A stretch of DNA of 48,531 nucleotides from F23-D06 sp963620035 (GTDB lineage: Bacteria > Bacteroidota > Bacteroidia > Bacteroidales > WCHB1-69), in NCBI GenBank assembly GCA_963620035.1, contig CAVEXN010000016.1, positions 1 to 48,531 on the forward strand, in the 5' to 3' direction. Every line of letters begins with the position of its first letter. Position 1 is the first letter of the stretch. The notes beneath the pieces were generated by a model. The model had not been told where the DNA came from, did no database searches, and was given only the letters and a program-made list of their open reading frames with translations. The position numbers were made by a program, and so were the translations under genes. This document shows, piece after piece, positions 9,643-17,082 of the stretch.

Positions 9643-10947
9643 TTATTTTGCCTTAAAGAAAGGTCTGTAATCATATTTCGAGTGTTTGTGTTCAGCAATG
9701 ATGCGGTCAAGATCCACCTGATGCATGATTTCGGGAGTCAAATGCGCTTGCATCAACTTTGACAGATCACACACCTTAGAGAAAGCCTCCATCATAGCAA
9801 AAGGAGGACACCATGTGAAGCCCGTTGCCATCACGTCGTCGGCCACCATAATGTCAAATCCTACTTGTTGTGCCGTGTAAAGACCATAAGCGATGTAGCG
9901 GAGCATGAAACCAAGGCAAATTTCCGCCTCCTGCGATTTGTCCTCTACCAATGCTCTGAAAGCGCCCTCATAATCACTCTCCTTGAGGCAGTTCTTCATT
10001 TTGGCCGCGAACGGGAAATTGTATTTGACGGCATCGCGGAAAGAATCTGTTTTAATGTCATAAACCATTTGCCGCTTTTCTCCGTTTTCGTTACGGACCA
10101 TTTTATACAAACCCTCGCCCGACTTTCTCCCCAGTTTTTTCTGGTCAATCAGATGTTGGACGTATGTGGGGAGAACAAAAGCTTCATGTACATAATCGTT
10201 CGTATTCTCATAGAGATTGTCCACTATGGCCTTATGGACATCCAGCCCGACGAAATCTGCCGTGGTGATCGGCGGCATCGTACGGCCGGAGAACGGTCCA
10301 ATAATTGCGTCTATATAGTCAACGCCTCCCTGGTCTGCATATTTCTCTGCATACCGGAGGGCTTCATTCATGACGTAAAAGCCTATACGGTTTCCGAGGA
10401 ATGCGGGAAAGTCCTTGCTTTCAGCCACCGTTCTGTAAAGAACATTGGTGAGATACGTTTTGATTTCGCCATACAGATCCTTGTCGGAATAGGATGAGGC
10501 CGTGAGTTCACAAAGGGTCAACTGGTAGGGAGGATTGAAAAAATGTACGCCAAAGAACTGGCTTCTTAACCCTTCGGGATAGCACTCTGCCAGTTTGGTT
10601 ATAGAGAGACCGGAAGACCCCGTGCAGGCGATGGCGCCTTTACGGAGACTTTTGCCAATTCTGGTATGAAGATCCCTCTTCAACTCCATATTCTCTGCCG
10701 CACTCTCGAACACGAGATCAGACTTGCCCACACATTCAGCAAGCGAACTGTAGTCCACCGGTATAAGGTGGTTCACAATGCTGTCAGCCTTAACAGTCTT
10801 TCCGGCTTTCAATACAGCTTCCTTCGATTTTTCCAGGTCACGGCTCACCATATAAACAGTAGCATGTCCAAAAGACGCGAATATTGCAGAAACATTCATG
10901 CCCATGGTTCCGTTGGCCCCCAACACAGTGACAGTTTTAATATCCAT
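9643..10947 (-). CDS. 3-hydroxyacyl-CoA dehydrogenase
   Basis: A 434-residue NAD-dependent enzyme interconverting 3-hydroxyacyl-CoA and 3-ketoacyl-CoA. ATG 10947 (MDIKTVTVLG) is used; the longer frame would need GTG. The Rossmann NAD motif is GANGTMG at residues 10-16. The catalytic serine/histidine region is TGSSGLSITKLAE (from about 109) and GVHFFNPP with H135, followed by FLGNRIGFYVMNEAL (about 180-195). The C-terminal dimerisation domain carries LGRKSGEGLYKM. The extra C-terminal segment (about 310-434) makes it longer than stand-alone enzymes of about 280-310 residues. It is the first gene of the operon with the thiolase; no enoyl-CoA hydratase or acyl-CoA dehydrogenase is adjacent. Confidence 0.9.
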   Translation of the reverse strand: MDIKTVTVLGANGTMGMNVSAIFASFGHATVYMVSRDLEKSKEAVLKAGKTVKADSIVNHLIPVDYSSLAECVGKSDLVFESAAENMELKRDLHTRIGKSLRKGAIACTGSSGLSITKLAECYPEGLRSQFFGVHFFNPPYQLTLCELTASSYSDKDLYGEIKTYLTNVLYRTVAESKDFPAFLGNRIGFYVMNEALRYAEKYADQGGVDYIDAIIGPFSGRTMPPITTADFVGLDVHKAIVDNLYENTNDYVHEAFVLPTYVQHLIDQKKLGRKSGEGLYKMVRNENGEKRQMVYDIKTDSFRDAVKYNFPFAAKMKNCLKESDYEGAFRALVEDKSQEAEICLGFMLRYIAYGLYTAQQVGFDIMVADDVMATGFTWCPPFAMMEAFSKVCDLSKLMQAHLTPEIMHQVDLDRIIAEHKHSKYDYRPFFKAK

Positions 10948-11039
10948 ATATAACACCGGACTTCATGTTTAACAATCTCACGCCGGATTTCCTAAGCCCC
11001 GTGAAGTCCTTTAGCCAAAGCCCAGAGAAATCGGCGCGG

Positions 11040-11047
11040 CAAAAGTA
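11040..11047 (-). promoter_or_regulatory. Promoter -7 box of the dehydrogenase-thiolase operon
   Basis: The minus strand reads TACTTTTG, matching TAnnTTTG, about 93 bases before the dehydrogenase ATG. No good -33 TTG was found. Confidence 0.45.
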
Positions 11048-11268
11048 TCATTTTTTCAATTCGCTCCTTTTTTTTCGATTAAAAAAGTAAAAAAGATTTA
11101 TTTTATGTTGTATCAGTGTTTTATAATATTATCGATTAAAATATAGCCATTGAAAATACTCTTGCCACAGACCTTTGTCTTAGCCGTCGGCGGCATCCTT
11201 TCGGAAGATTTGTACGAAAACGGTCCCGGCCAAGTTCCCACACCGCTATAGAAAAAAACCGCCCCGAA

Positions 11269-11300
11269 TTGCCGGTTACACAAAAAAAGGAATACTTTTG
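11269..11300 (+). promoter_or_regulatory. Promoter of the DUF4292-like gene / queG / tRNA-Leu
   Basis: TTG at 11269-11271, a 21-base spacer, then TACTTTTG at 11293-11300. Both elements match the Bacteroidota consensus at acceptable spacing. Transcription would start near 11307 and could run through queG and tRNA-Leu, because no other promoter or terminator intervenes. Confidence 0.6.
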
Positions 11301-11412
11301 CAGTCTCAAGACAAAACGAGGAGGGGAAGCCGTACAGCATCCGCTATGCTTGACCCTAACATAAATGCAAAAACATTCAGGAAAGAGGCACTTTATACAA
11401 ACAACAACGACT

Positions 11413-12057
11413 ATGCAGAAATACAGTCCCCGTCCGAATCTTAAAATGTGGTGGTTATTGCTTCTTGCAGGGCTTCCCCTGTTGTTGCCGGCGCAGACAC
11501 TGCCCGACACGTCAGACTATGAAAGTCCGGGACATGAAATCTGTGACACCTTGCCTCCGCCAGCCCACGGCTACCGTTGGATCTCGTACCGGGGCAAGGC
11601 AGACATTGCCGACACCGGCGGCGTGAGAAGTTGCAGTTTCTATTACGTGAACCGGGTTGACAGCATCCTCTACCTCAACGTCAACGCCCACGGCATCGAA
11701 GTGATTCGCATCGTGTGTACCTCCGACACCGTGACCTACGTCAATATGCTGACTTGCCAATATTACAAGGGTTCTTACGCCCCGCTGCACAGAATACTCA
11801 AAAGGCACGTCAGCCTCAAAAGCCTTCAGGACATCTTTAACGGGGACGGCGAAAAAGCGCTGGCAAATACCGGGTTCGCCTGCTCCTACCATGACTACGC
11901 AGCCATAGATTCCACCCGTTCTTTCTTTACGACTCTGCGGCTGCAAGACCTTGGCCGGCTCATAGAGATAACCGCCCGCATCAAAGTCGTGCGTTTCGAC
12001 AAACCTGGGCCTACGGGCATACGCATTCCAAAGAAATTCAAACAACTGTCGTTTTGA
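11413..12057 (+). CDS. Exported DUF4292-like (LolA/LolB-type) protein
   Basis: 214 residues from ATG 11413 (an earlier in-frame ATG at 11365 would add 16 residues before the signal peptide). The signal peptide is KMWWLLLLAGLPLLLPAQ; there is no lipobox cysteine at the cleavage site. The middle resembles Bacteroidota DUF4292 proteins: a predicted strand with basic/aromatic residues, then VDSILYLNVNAHGIEVIRIV, SDTVTYVNMLTCQYYKGSY, and a later LIEITARIKVVRF strand. These proteins are thought to adopt a LolA-like fold, so a role in lipoprotein or lipid handling in the periplasm is possible but only inferred. Its stop TGA overlaps the TTG start of queG (TTGA), suggesting translational coupling. 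Confidence 0.65.
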   Translation: MQKYSPRPNLKMWWLLLLAGLPLLLPAQTLPDTSDYESPGHEICDTLPPPAHGYRWISYRGKADIADTGGVRSCSFYYVNRVDSILYLNVNAHGIEVIRIVCTSDTVTYVNMLTCQYYKGSYAPLHRILKRHVSLKSLQDIFNGDGEKALANTGFACSYHDYAAIDSTRSFFTTLRLQDLGRLIEITARIKVVRFDKPGPTGIRIPKKFKQLSF

Positions 12058-12965
12058 CCACACTCTCCTCATCCACAATAAAGTCGGCAGCCATCGCAGC
12101 CGGATTCACCGCATGCGGCATTGCCCCCGCCGGCAAACTTGCCGAGGCAAAACATCTTTTCATTGAGGCGTTGGCAGACGGTCGCCAGGCAGACATGCAC
12201 TTCCTGGAAAGGGACATCGACAAGCGTTTCGACCCCGAGTTGCTGTTGCCCGGCTGCCGCAGCGTCATCGTGATCACACTCGACTACCGCATTGCTGACA
12301 CGCCCGCCAGCGACAAGTACCGGATGGCACGTTTCACCTGGATAGAGGACTACCACACCTTGGTGAAAAGGAAAGCGCAGCAAATGCTGACCGCACTCAA
12401 AGAGTGCTGCCCCGACATGCAAAGCCTGATCACAGTGGACAGTTCGTGCATCTCCGAAAAGAACTGGGCGGCGATGTCTGGGGTGGGCTGCATCGGCAAA
12501 AACAGCCTTGTCCACAACGACCAAGGCTCCTTTTTCGTCATCGGAACCATATTGACAAATTGCGCCACAGATGCGTACGATTCTCCGAAATATTCAGACT
12601 GCGGCGACTGCCGGCTATGCATAGACCACTGTCCGGCACATGCGCTCGAACCCTATAAGCTATATGCAGAACGCTGTTTTGCTTACCAAACAATAGAGAA
12701 CAAAAATACTGATTTAGAGATATTTAAAAAGAGCCCACTGTTGTTCGGATGCGACTGTTGCCAAGAGGTTTGCCCCCGCAACAGAAAAAAATTTCAACCC
12801 TCGCCGAGCGTACCGGAAAGTTCTTTATTTTTGCGGCTCAAAAATGAGGATTTGGAAACACTCACAGTTGAGCACTTCAAAGCCTATTTTGGAAACACTC
12901 CCATCGCACGAAGGAAGTATGACAAGATGAGTCGTGCGATATTGACTAAACAAAAAACTACCTAG
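12054..12965 (+). CDS. queG: Epoxyqueuosine reductase
   Basis: QueG performs the last step of queuosine synthesis, reducing epoxyqueuosine in tRNA wobble position 34 with cobalamin and two [4Fe-4S] clusters. It has 303 residues from TTG 12054; no ATG occurs before residue 48, and the N-terminus ITKSAAIAAGF-like region fits the family. Visible motifs are the VDSSCISEKNWAAMSGVGCIGKNSL block (129-152, with D129 at the likely proton-donor position), the ferredoxin-like CGDCRLCIDHCP (C183, C186, C189, C193), and CDCCQEVCPRN (C233, C235/C236, C240). The start overlaps the previous stop by 3 bases. The last base of the stop TAG is also the first base of tRNA-Leu. The HEAT-like C-terminal extension of longer QueG proteins is absent. 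Confidence 0.93.
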   Translation: MTTLSSSTIKSAAIAAGFTACGIAPAGKLAEAKHLFIEALADGRQADMHFLERDIDKRFDPELLLPGCRSVIVITLDYRIADTPASDKYRMARFTWIEDYHTLVKRKAQQMLTALKECCPDMQSLITVDSSCISEKNWAAMSGVGCIGKNSLVHNDQGSFFVIGTILTNCATDAYDSPKYSDCGDCRLCIDHCPAHALEPYKLYAERCFAYQTIENKNTDLEIFKKSPLLFGCDCCQEVCPRNRKKFQPSPSVPESSLFLRLKNEDLETLTVEHFKAYFGNTPIARRKYDKMSRAILTKQKTT

Positions 12966-13046
12966 CCCGGATGGTGGAATTGGTAGACACGTACGTTTCA
13001 GGTGCGTATGCCGCGAGGTGTGCAGGTTCAAGTCCTGTTCCGGGCA
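12965..13046 (+). tRNA. tRNA-Leu(CAG)
   Basis: An 82-nt type II tRNA. Acceptor 12965-12971 pairs with 13039-13045 and the discriminator is A13046. The anticodon is CAG at 12999-13001 in loop TTCAGGT. A long variable arm follows, and the T-loop TTCAAGT is canonical. CCA is not encoded (ACCG follows). Its first base is the last base of the queG stop codon and no separate promoter is visible, so it is probably processed out of the queG mRNA. Confidence 0.93.
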
Positions 13047-13049
13047 CCG

Positions 13050-13080
13050 GAGGAGTCACAAAGGCTCCTCTTTTCTTTTT
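13050..13080 (+). terminator. Intrinsic terminator after tRNA-Leu
   Basis: The stem GAGGAG (13050-13055) pairs with CTCCTC (13065-13070), followed by TTTTCTTTTT. It separates the queG-tRNA transcript from rsmI, whose ATG begins 16 bases further on, so rsmI may depend on read-through. Confidence 0.75.
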
Positions 13081-13095
13081 ATAACCCACAGAACA

Positions 13096-13764
13096 ATGAA
13101 GTTATACATCGTACCGACCCCAATAGGAAATATGGAAGACATCACGCTCCGGGCGCTTAACGTCCTCAGGGGGTCGGATCTGATACTCTGCGAAGACACC
13201 CGCACCACGGGAAACCTGCTGAAGCGTTACGACATTGTACAGCGCTGCGCACCCTACCACATCTTCAACGAGCATGAGCAAACCGCGCGCTATGTAAACC
13301 AGATAAAGGCGCTCAACCAAGTTTCGCTGGTGAGTGACGCAGGCACTCCGGGCATCTCCGACCCCGGCTACTTGCTGGTGAGGGCATGCATCTCCGAGGG
13401 CATCGAAGTGGAGTGTCTCCCCGGCGCCACGGCTTTCGTGCCAGCCCTCATACAATCAGGACTGCCATGCAGCAGTTTTTATTTCCACGGCTTCCTGCCG
13501 CACAAAAAAGGCAAAGAGAGCCTCCTGAAACGACTTTCGGAAATGGAAGAGACCTCCGTTTTGTACGAATCCCCGCACCGTCTGCTCAAGTCGCTGGAGA
13601 AAATGGCCGAAATCATGGGCCCAGACCGCCGCATCTCCGTTTCCAGAGAAATATCCAAAATCTACGCCGACACTTTCAGAGGAACCTTGTCGGAAGCCAT
13701 TGAGCACTTCTCTGCAAAAGAGGTAAAAGGCGAGTTTGTGATAGTGCTTTCGGGGAAAGATTGA
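13096..13764 (+). CDS. rsmI: 16S rRNA C1402 2'-O-methyltransferase RsmI
   Basis: 222 residues from ATG 13096 (MKLYIVPTPIGNMEDITLRA). RsmI methylates the ribose of C1402 in the decoding centre using S-adenosylmethionine and belongs to the tetrapyrrole-methylase fold. Diagnostic stretches are the N-terminal VPTPIGNMEDITLRA, LCEDTRTTGNLLKRY (31-45), LVSDAGTPGISDPG (78-91), LPGATAFVPALIQSGL, and FYFHGFLPHKKG. The C-terminus (ISREISKIYADTFRGTL-like, then KGEFVIVLSG) is shorter than the E. coli enzyme of about 286 residues but similar to other Bacteroidota forms. The longer upstream frame runs back into tRNA-Leu and is not used. No promoter is evident. Confidence 0.94.
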   Translation: MKLYIVPTPIGNMEDITLRALNVLRGSDLILCEDTRTTGNLLKRYDIVQRCAPYHIFNEHEQTARYVNQIKALNQVSLVSDAGTPGISDPGYLLVRACISEGIEVECLPGATAFVPALIQSGLPCSSFYFHGFLPHKKGKESLLKRLSEMEETSVLYESPHRLLKSLEKMAEIMGPDRRISVSREISKIYADTFRGTLSEAIEHFSAKEVKGEFVIVLSGKD

Positions 13765-13979
13765 TATGCCGTCTCGAAAACGCAGAGCGGATTCCCTCCT
13801 AAGGCACATGAAGTATCATAACATTTTCTATGGATGCAACGAAGCAACCATCTAATCTTACTACAAAAAATATTATTTTTGCAACGTCATGTCTTCAGCC
13901 TCTGCTCAATGGGGGCTCGCAGGGTTTAAGATAATAGCGAGATAATATAAACAATAGAGAGCCCGATATTTTCAGGACA
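13765..13979 (+). other. Intergenic leader region of the accessory patch
   Basis: A stretch without a gene after rsmI. It holds a promoter box at 13874-13881 and then a possible structured leader. GGGCTC (13913-13918) can pair with GAGCCC (13959-13964), while CTCGC (13916-13920) can instead pair with GCGAG (13937-13941). The two helices share bases and are mutually exclusive. From here to about 14880 the sequence is visibly richer in A and T than its neighbours. Confidence 0.4.
13874..13881 (+). promoter_or_regulatory. Promoter -7 box of the accessory patch
   Basis: TATTTTTG followed by CAAC is a full match to TAnnTTTG. It is the same TTATTTTTGCAAC string that occurs before the DUF4954 gene. 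No -33 TTG is visible at the expected distance. The predicted leader to 13980/13993 is about 100 bases. Confidence 0.5.
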
Positions 13980-13992
13980 ATGAGAATAAAAA

Positions 13993-14082
13993 ATGATTTT
14001 GGCTTTAGCTTTAGTATTTACAAGTGCCATCCTTATGGGTTGCGATAAAGGAAAAGTGAAATCCGCAGCACAACCTTTCTGA
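13993..14082 (+). pseudogene. Lipoprotein signal fragment, apparently frameshifted
   Basis: A 29-codon frame encoding a hydrophobic segment and a lipobox (LALALVFTSAILMGC), then DKGKVKSAAQPF and a stop. Two one-base slips would restore a normal gene. Removing one A from the A6 run (13988-13993) would join ATG 13980, giving MRIK before the hydrophobic stretch. Removing one T from CCTTTC (14074-14079) would read on as PSEYVKQSLLAM into the glycine-rich frame at 14108. I therefore read it as the 5' part of one broken gene covering 13980-14419. It could instead be a real tiny lipoprotein, or the slips could be sequencing errors in homopolymers. Confidence 0.45.
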
Positions 14083-14107
14083 ATATGTTAAACAGTCTTT
14101 ATTAGCA

Positions 14108-14419
14108 ATGAAAAATAACAGAATGAAAGATGAATATTTTTATGCTAAATTGTTTTCTGAAACGTATTTAAGTTCCATCTATTACCTTTCTTCTTACTTG
14201 TATGGAGGGGGCAAAGGTCCCGGATGGGATAGATTTAAAGGCATGCTTCGAGAAGCATGGGAAACAGCACGTCCTGTTGTGGCTGCTGATGCAGGAGGGG
14301 CTGTGGTAGGTGCAATGGCGGGAGCCGTTACCGGGCCAGGCATTGTTGCAACAGGGATGGCAGGTGCATGCGGCTCTTCTGCGGGTTATTGTGTTGGAGA
14401 ATTAATAAATGGGAATTGA
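14108..14419 (+). CDS. Small glycine-zipper protein (possible bacteriocin-like toxin domain)
   Basis: 103 residues from ATG 14108; the frame stays open upstream to 14061, and reads LSEYVKQSLLA just before the ATG. An aromatic helical part (about 8-32) is followed by YGGGKGPGWDRFKGMLREA. Next comes a C-terminal hydrophobic stretch dense in GxxxG/AxxxG spacing (about 57-98: DAGGAVVGAMAGAVTGPG, then GMAGACGSSAGYCVGEL) with two cysteines. Such glycine zippers occur in membrane-inserting peptides, including class II bacteriocins, and in some lipoproteins. I do not recognise a named family. No signal peptide is present in this frame; one lies just upstream in another frame (13993-14082). A small membrane protein follows at once. 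Function is unknown. Confidence 0.55.
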   Translation: MKNNRMKDEYFYAKLFSETYLSSIYYLSSYLYGGGKGPGWDRFKGMLREAWETARPVVAADAGGAVVGAMAGAVTGPGIVATGMAGACGSSAGYCVGELINGN

Positions 14420-14423
14420 TAAA

Positions 14424-14612
14424 ATGAAAACAAGAAAAACGCTATCCATTTTCATTAAGAAACACAAATACGTGTTTTTTATAGTTGTCAGTCTTGCCTG
14501 TGCATGTTTTGTCAGTTGTTTTATGCATATCTTTCAAGACACCTTGAGTTTAAAATCGTGGTTAAACAGCACTTTTTATATTGTGGCTTTTTATACCCCG
14601 TTGGTTTTGTAG
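14424..14612 (+). CDS. Small hydrophobic membrane protein, possible partner/immunity
   Basis: 62 residues from ATG 14424 (an earlier ATG at 14409 overlaps the previous stop). A basic N-terminus (MKTRKTLSIFIKKHK) precedes one clear membrane helix (VFFIVVSLACACFVSCFMHIF). A second hydrophobic stretch (STFYIVAFYTPLVL) ends abruptly at the stop codon and may be cut short. No family recognised. Its position four bases after the glycine-zipper gene, its size and its charge pattern resemble immunity proteins of small bacteriocins, but that is inference only. Could also be decayed DNA, given the frameshifts upstream. Confidence 0.45.
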   Translation: MKTRKTLSIFIKKHKYVFFIVVSLACACFVSCFMHIFQDTLSLKSWLNSTFYIVAFYTPLVL

Positions 14613-14805
14613 CCTATGAAAATATGCGGTCAGAGCCATTATGATTATAACTATGGTGGAGTATGCTTGTTACTGATTGATTGCCATCTTTTTTGGTCAG
14701 TCAGAAATAATGAAAGGTTGTCAAATGTTGCAATAACGGCGGGGTTCGTGTTGACGCAACGTGTCAAGTTCCCTATGACTTCCGCATATTGTTTTCCGAA
14801 AATGT

Positions 14806-14813
14806 TATTTTTG
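14806..14813 (+). promoter_or_regulatory. Promoter -7 box of the DUF4954 gene
   Basis: TATTTTTG followed by CAAC, 67 bases before the ATG. The nearest TTG (14789-14791) is 14 bases upstream, closer than usual. The 268 bases between the small membrane gene and the DUF4954 gene contain nothing else I can support. Confidence 0.5.
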
Positions 14814-14880
14814 CAACCTGTTTCACCTCAACCTCCATATAAAGCATTATATTATAGCACATCAAGACAACGACAACGCA

Positions 14881-17082
14881 ATGGACAACGTAACTATACT
14901 CCCCTACGACCGCATACACAAGAATTTCATTGACAACCAATACCTGCACGACGGCCATGACGAGTTCTATTACCGCAACTTGCAAGTAAAGGTGCCTGAC
15001 ACAGGCTGGCGTCACCTCCATTCGGACGAGATAGAGCGACTGGTCATCAATGGGAACACCTGTTCCAACTGGGACGACCTTTGGGTCACCGACATCTTTG
15101 ACACCAACATGGTGCGCAACAACCACTTCTTCGGCATGGTGCGCATCGGGCGAGTGCGGAAAGTCACCTTGCAATACCACGACCTCAGGCTGCCGGCCGG
15201 CATCACGGGAAGCAGCATTATATCGTGTGACATCGGCGACGACGTGGCCATCCACGACGTACACTATATGGCCAACTACATCATCGGGGACCGCTGTATC
15301 CTTTTCAATATCCAGGAGGTATCGAACACCAACCACGCCAAGTTCGGCAACGGCATCATCAAGGAGGGCGAATCGGAAGATGTTCGCGTCTGGCTGGACG
15401 TGATGAACGAAAATGGCGGGCGCGCCATCCTTCCCTTTGACGGCATGATCGCCGCCGACGCATACCTGTGGGCAAAATATGCCGACAACACGCAGTTACA
15501 GACACGGCTCAAAGAGATTACGCAGAACAGCGTTGACAACCACCGGGGCTATTACGGCACCATCGGGGAGGCCTGCGTCATCAAGAACACCTGGATCCTG
15601 AAAGACGCCAAAATCGGGCCGTACTGCTACATCAAAGGCGCCAACAAACTCAAGAACATCACCATCAACTCTTCCAAAGAGGAACCGACCCAGATCGGCG
15701 AAGGCGTCATCATGGTGAACGGCATCACGGGATACGGCTGCCATATCTTCTACTCTGTCGTGGCCACCCGTTTTGTTTTGGGCGACAACTGCAATCTCAA
15801 ATACGGCGCGCGGGTGATTTACTCCGTGCTGGGCGACAATTCCACCATTTCGTGCTGTGAAGTGCTCAACAACCTCATATTCCCGTCGCACGAACAACAC
15901 CACAACAATTCGTTTCTCATATCAGCCTGCGTGATGGGGCAAAGCAACATGGCGGCAGGCGCCACCATAGGGTCCAACCACAACAGCCGCGCCACCGACG
16001 GCGAAATCGTGGCCGGCCGCGGTTTCTGGCCCGGATTGTGTTCCAGTGTCAAGCACTCCTCCAAGTTCGCCTCATTCACATTGCTCTCGAAAGGCGATTT
16101 TCCGCACGAACTTAACATCCAACTGCCTTTCAGCCTCGTCAATAACAATGTTTCCGACAACACCTTGGATGTGATGCCGGCATACTGGTGGATGTACAAT
16201 ATGTTCGCACTTGGCCGGAACACCGCAAAATACCGCAAACGCGATATCCGCAAACGTAAAATCCAACATATTGAATTCGAAACGTTTGCTCCCGACACCA
16301 TTGAAGAAGTGCTGGAGGGCAGGAAACTACTGGAACTCTGGACCGCCAAGTCTCTCTTGACGGCCACAGAACCCAACCGGACCGCCGATGATGACACCCT
16401 CCGGGCAATAGGAAAACAACTGCTTGAACACGAACCCGACAAGGTGCGCAGCATCACGGTTTACGGCGAAGGCGTAGAATGTAGCAAACGCAAAGTCCGC
16501 ATCATCAAGCCCGTGGATGCCTACCGCGCCTACGCTGACATGATTGTCTATTATGCCGTCCGCAATATCGCCATGTATCTCAAAGACAACCCCGACACCG
16601 GCATACGCGACATAGCACTTGAGTTCAAGAGCAACACTCCAAGTTGTTGGATAAATATGGGTGGGCAACTGATGCACGACTATGATGTCCAGAACCTCAT
16701 CCGGGACATCAACAGCAATGTCCTCAACTCGTGGGATGAAATACACAGCCGCTATGACGAAATCTGGGCATCATACCCGAAAGAGAAACTGCGCCATGCC
16801 TACTTCTCCCTCCTCACGCTCTACGGAAATGAAGCAGCAGGGATGACGGACGACATGTGGTCTAAGGTCGTTGCCGAAGCAAAACGGATACAGCAGTTCA
16901 TCTGCGACCAGATGTTTGTCACGCGCAAGAAAGACTACGACAACGAGTTCCGCAACGCCACATTCCGCAACGAGGCTGAAAAAAATGCCGTCATCGGAGA
17001 ACTCGGCGAGAATGCGTCCATCAAGCAGGTCCTTGCCGAATCGGCCGATTACATCCAACTGCTCGACAACCTGTTGACCTGA
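14881..17082 (+). CDS. DUF4954 family left-handed beta-helix protein
   Basis: 733 residues, matching my memory of the Bacteroidota-restricted DUF4954 family in length and sequence. Residues about 80-400 show hexapeptide-like repeats typical of left-handed beta-helix acyl- and nucleotidyltransferases (for example FGNGIIKEGE, IGEACVIKNTWILKDAKIGPY, IGEGVIMVNGITGYGC, VLGDNCNLKYGARV). A later part has GQSNMAAGATIGSNHNSR. The last 270 residues (from about 465) are mainly helical and charged. No signal peptide, so cytoplasmic. The fold suggests a sugar or acyl-group transferase, but no substrate is known. Stands alone between its own promoter box and dnaB. Confidence 0.85.
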   Translation: MDNVTILPYDRIHKNFIDNQYLHDGHDEFYYRNLQVKVPDTGWRHLHSDEIERLVINGNTCSNWDDLWVTDIFDTNMVRNNHFFGMVRIGRVRKVTLQYHDLRLPAGITGSSIISCDIGDDVAIHDVHYMANYIIGDRCILFNIQEVSNTNHAKFGNGIIKEGESEDVRVWLDVMNENGGRAILPFDGMIAADAYLWAKYADNTQLQTRLKEITQNSVDNHRGYYGTIGEACVIKNTWILKDAKIGPYCYIKGANKLKNITINSSKEEPTQIGEGVIMVNGITGYGCHIFYSVVATRFVLGDNCNLKYGARVIYSVLGDNSTISCCEVLNNLIFPSHEQHHNNSFLISACVMGQSNMAAGATIGSNHNSRATDGEIVAGRGFWPGLCSSVKHSSKFASFTLLSKGDFPHELNIQLPFSLVNNNVSDNTLDVMPAYWWMYNMFALGRNTAKYRKRDIRKRKIQHIEFETFAPDTIEEVLEGRKLLELWTAKSLLTATEPNRTADDDTLRAIGKQLLEHEPDKVRSITVYGEGVECSKRKVRIIKPVDAYRAYADMIVYYAVRNIAMYLKDNPDTGIRDIALEFKSNTPSCWINMGGQLMHDYDVQNLIRDINSNVLNSWDEIHSRYDEIWASYPKEKLRHAYFSLLTLYGNEAAGMTDDMWSKVVAEAKRIQQFICDQMFVTRKKDYDNEFRNATFRNEAEKNAVIGELGENASIKQVLAESADYIQLLDNLLT

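Larger units (their letters stand above)
10948..11412. other. Divergent intergenic region
   Basis: 465 bases between two divergent genes. It contains the minus-strand promoter box at 11040-11047, an AT-rich stretch (about 11057-11150), and the plus-strand promoter at 11269-11300. I see no RNA gene, repeat or convincing ORF. The short minus-strand frames here have no coding character. Confidence 0.6.

Noticed and set aside
14616..14933. 105-residue frame upstream of the DUF4954 gene
   Set aside because: It runs through the promoter box and into the DUF4954 start in another frame, and the translation has no coding character.
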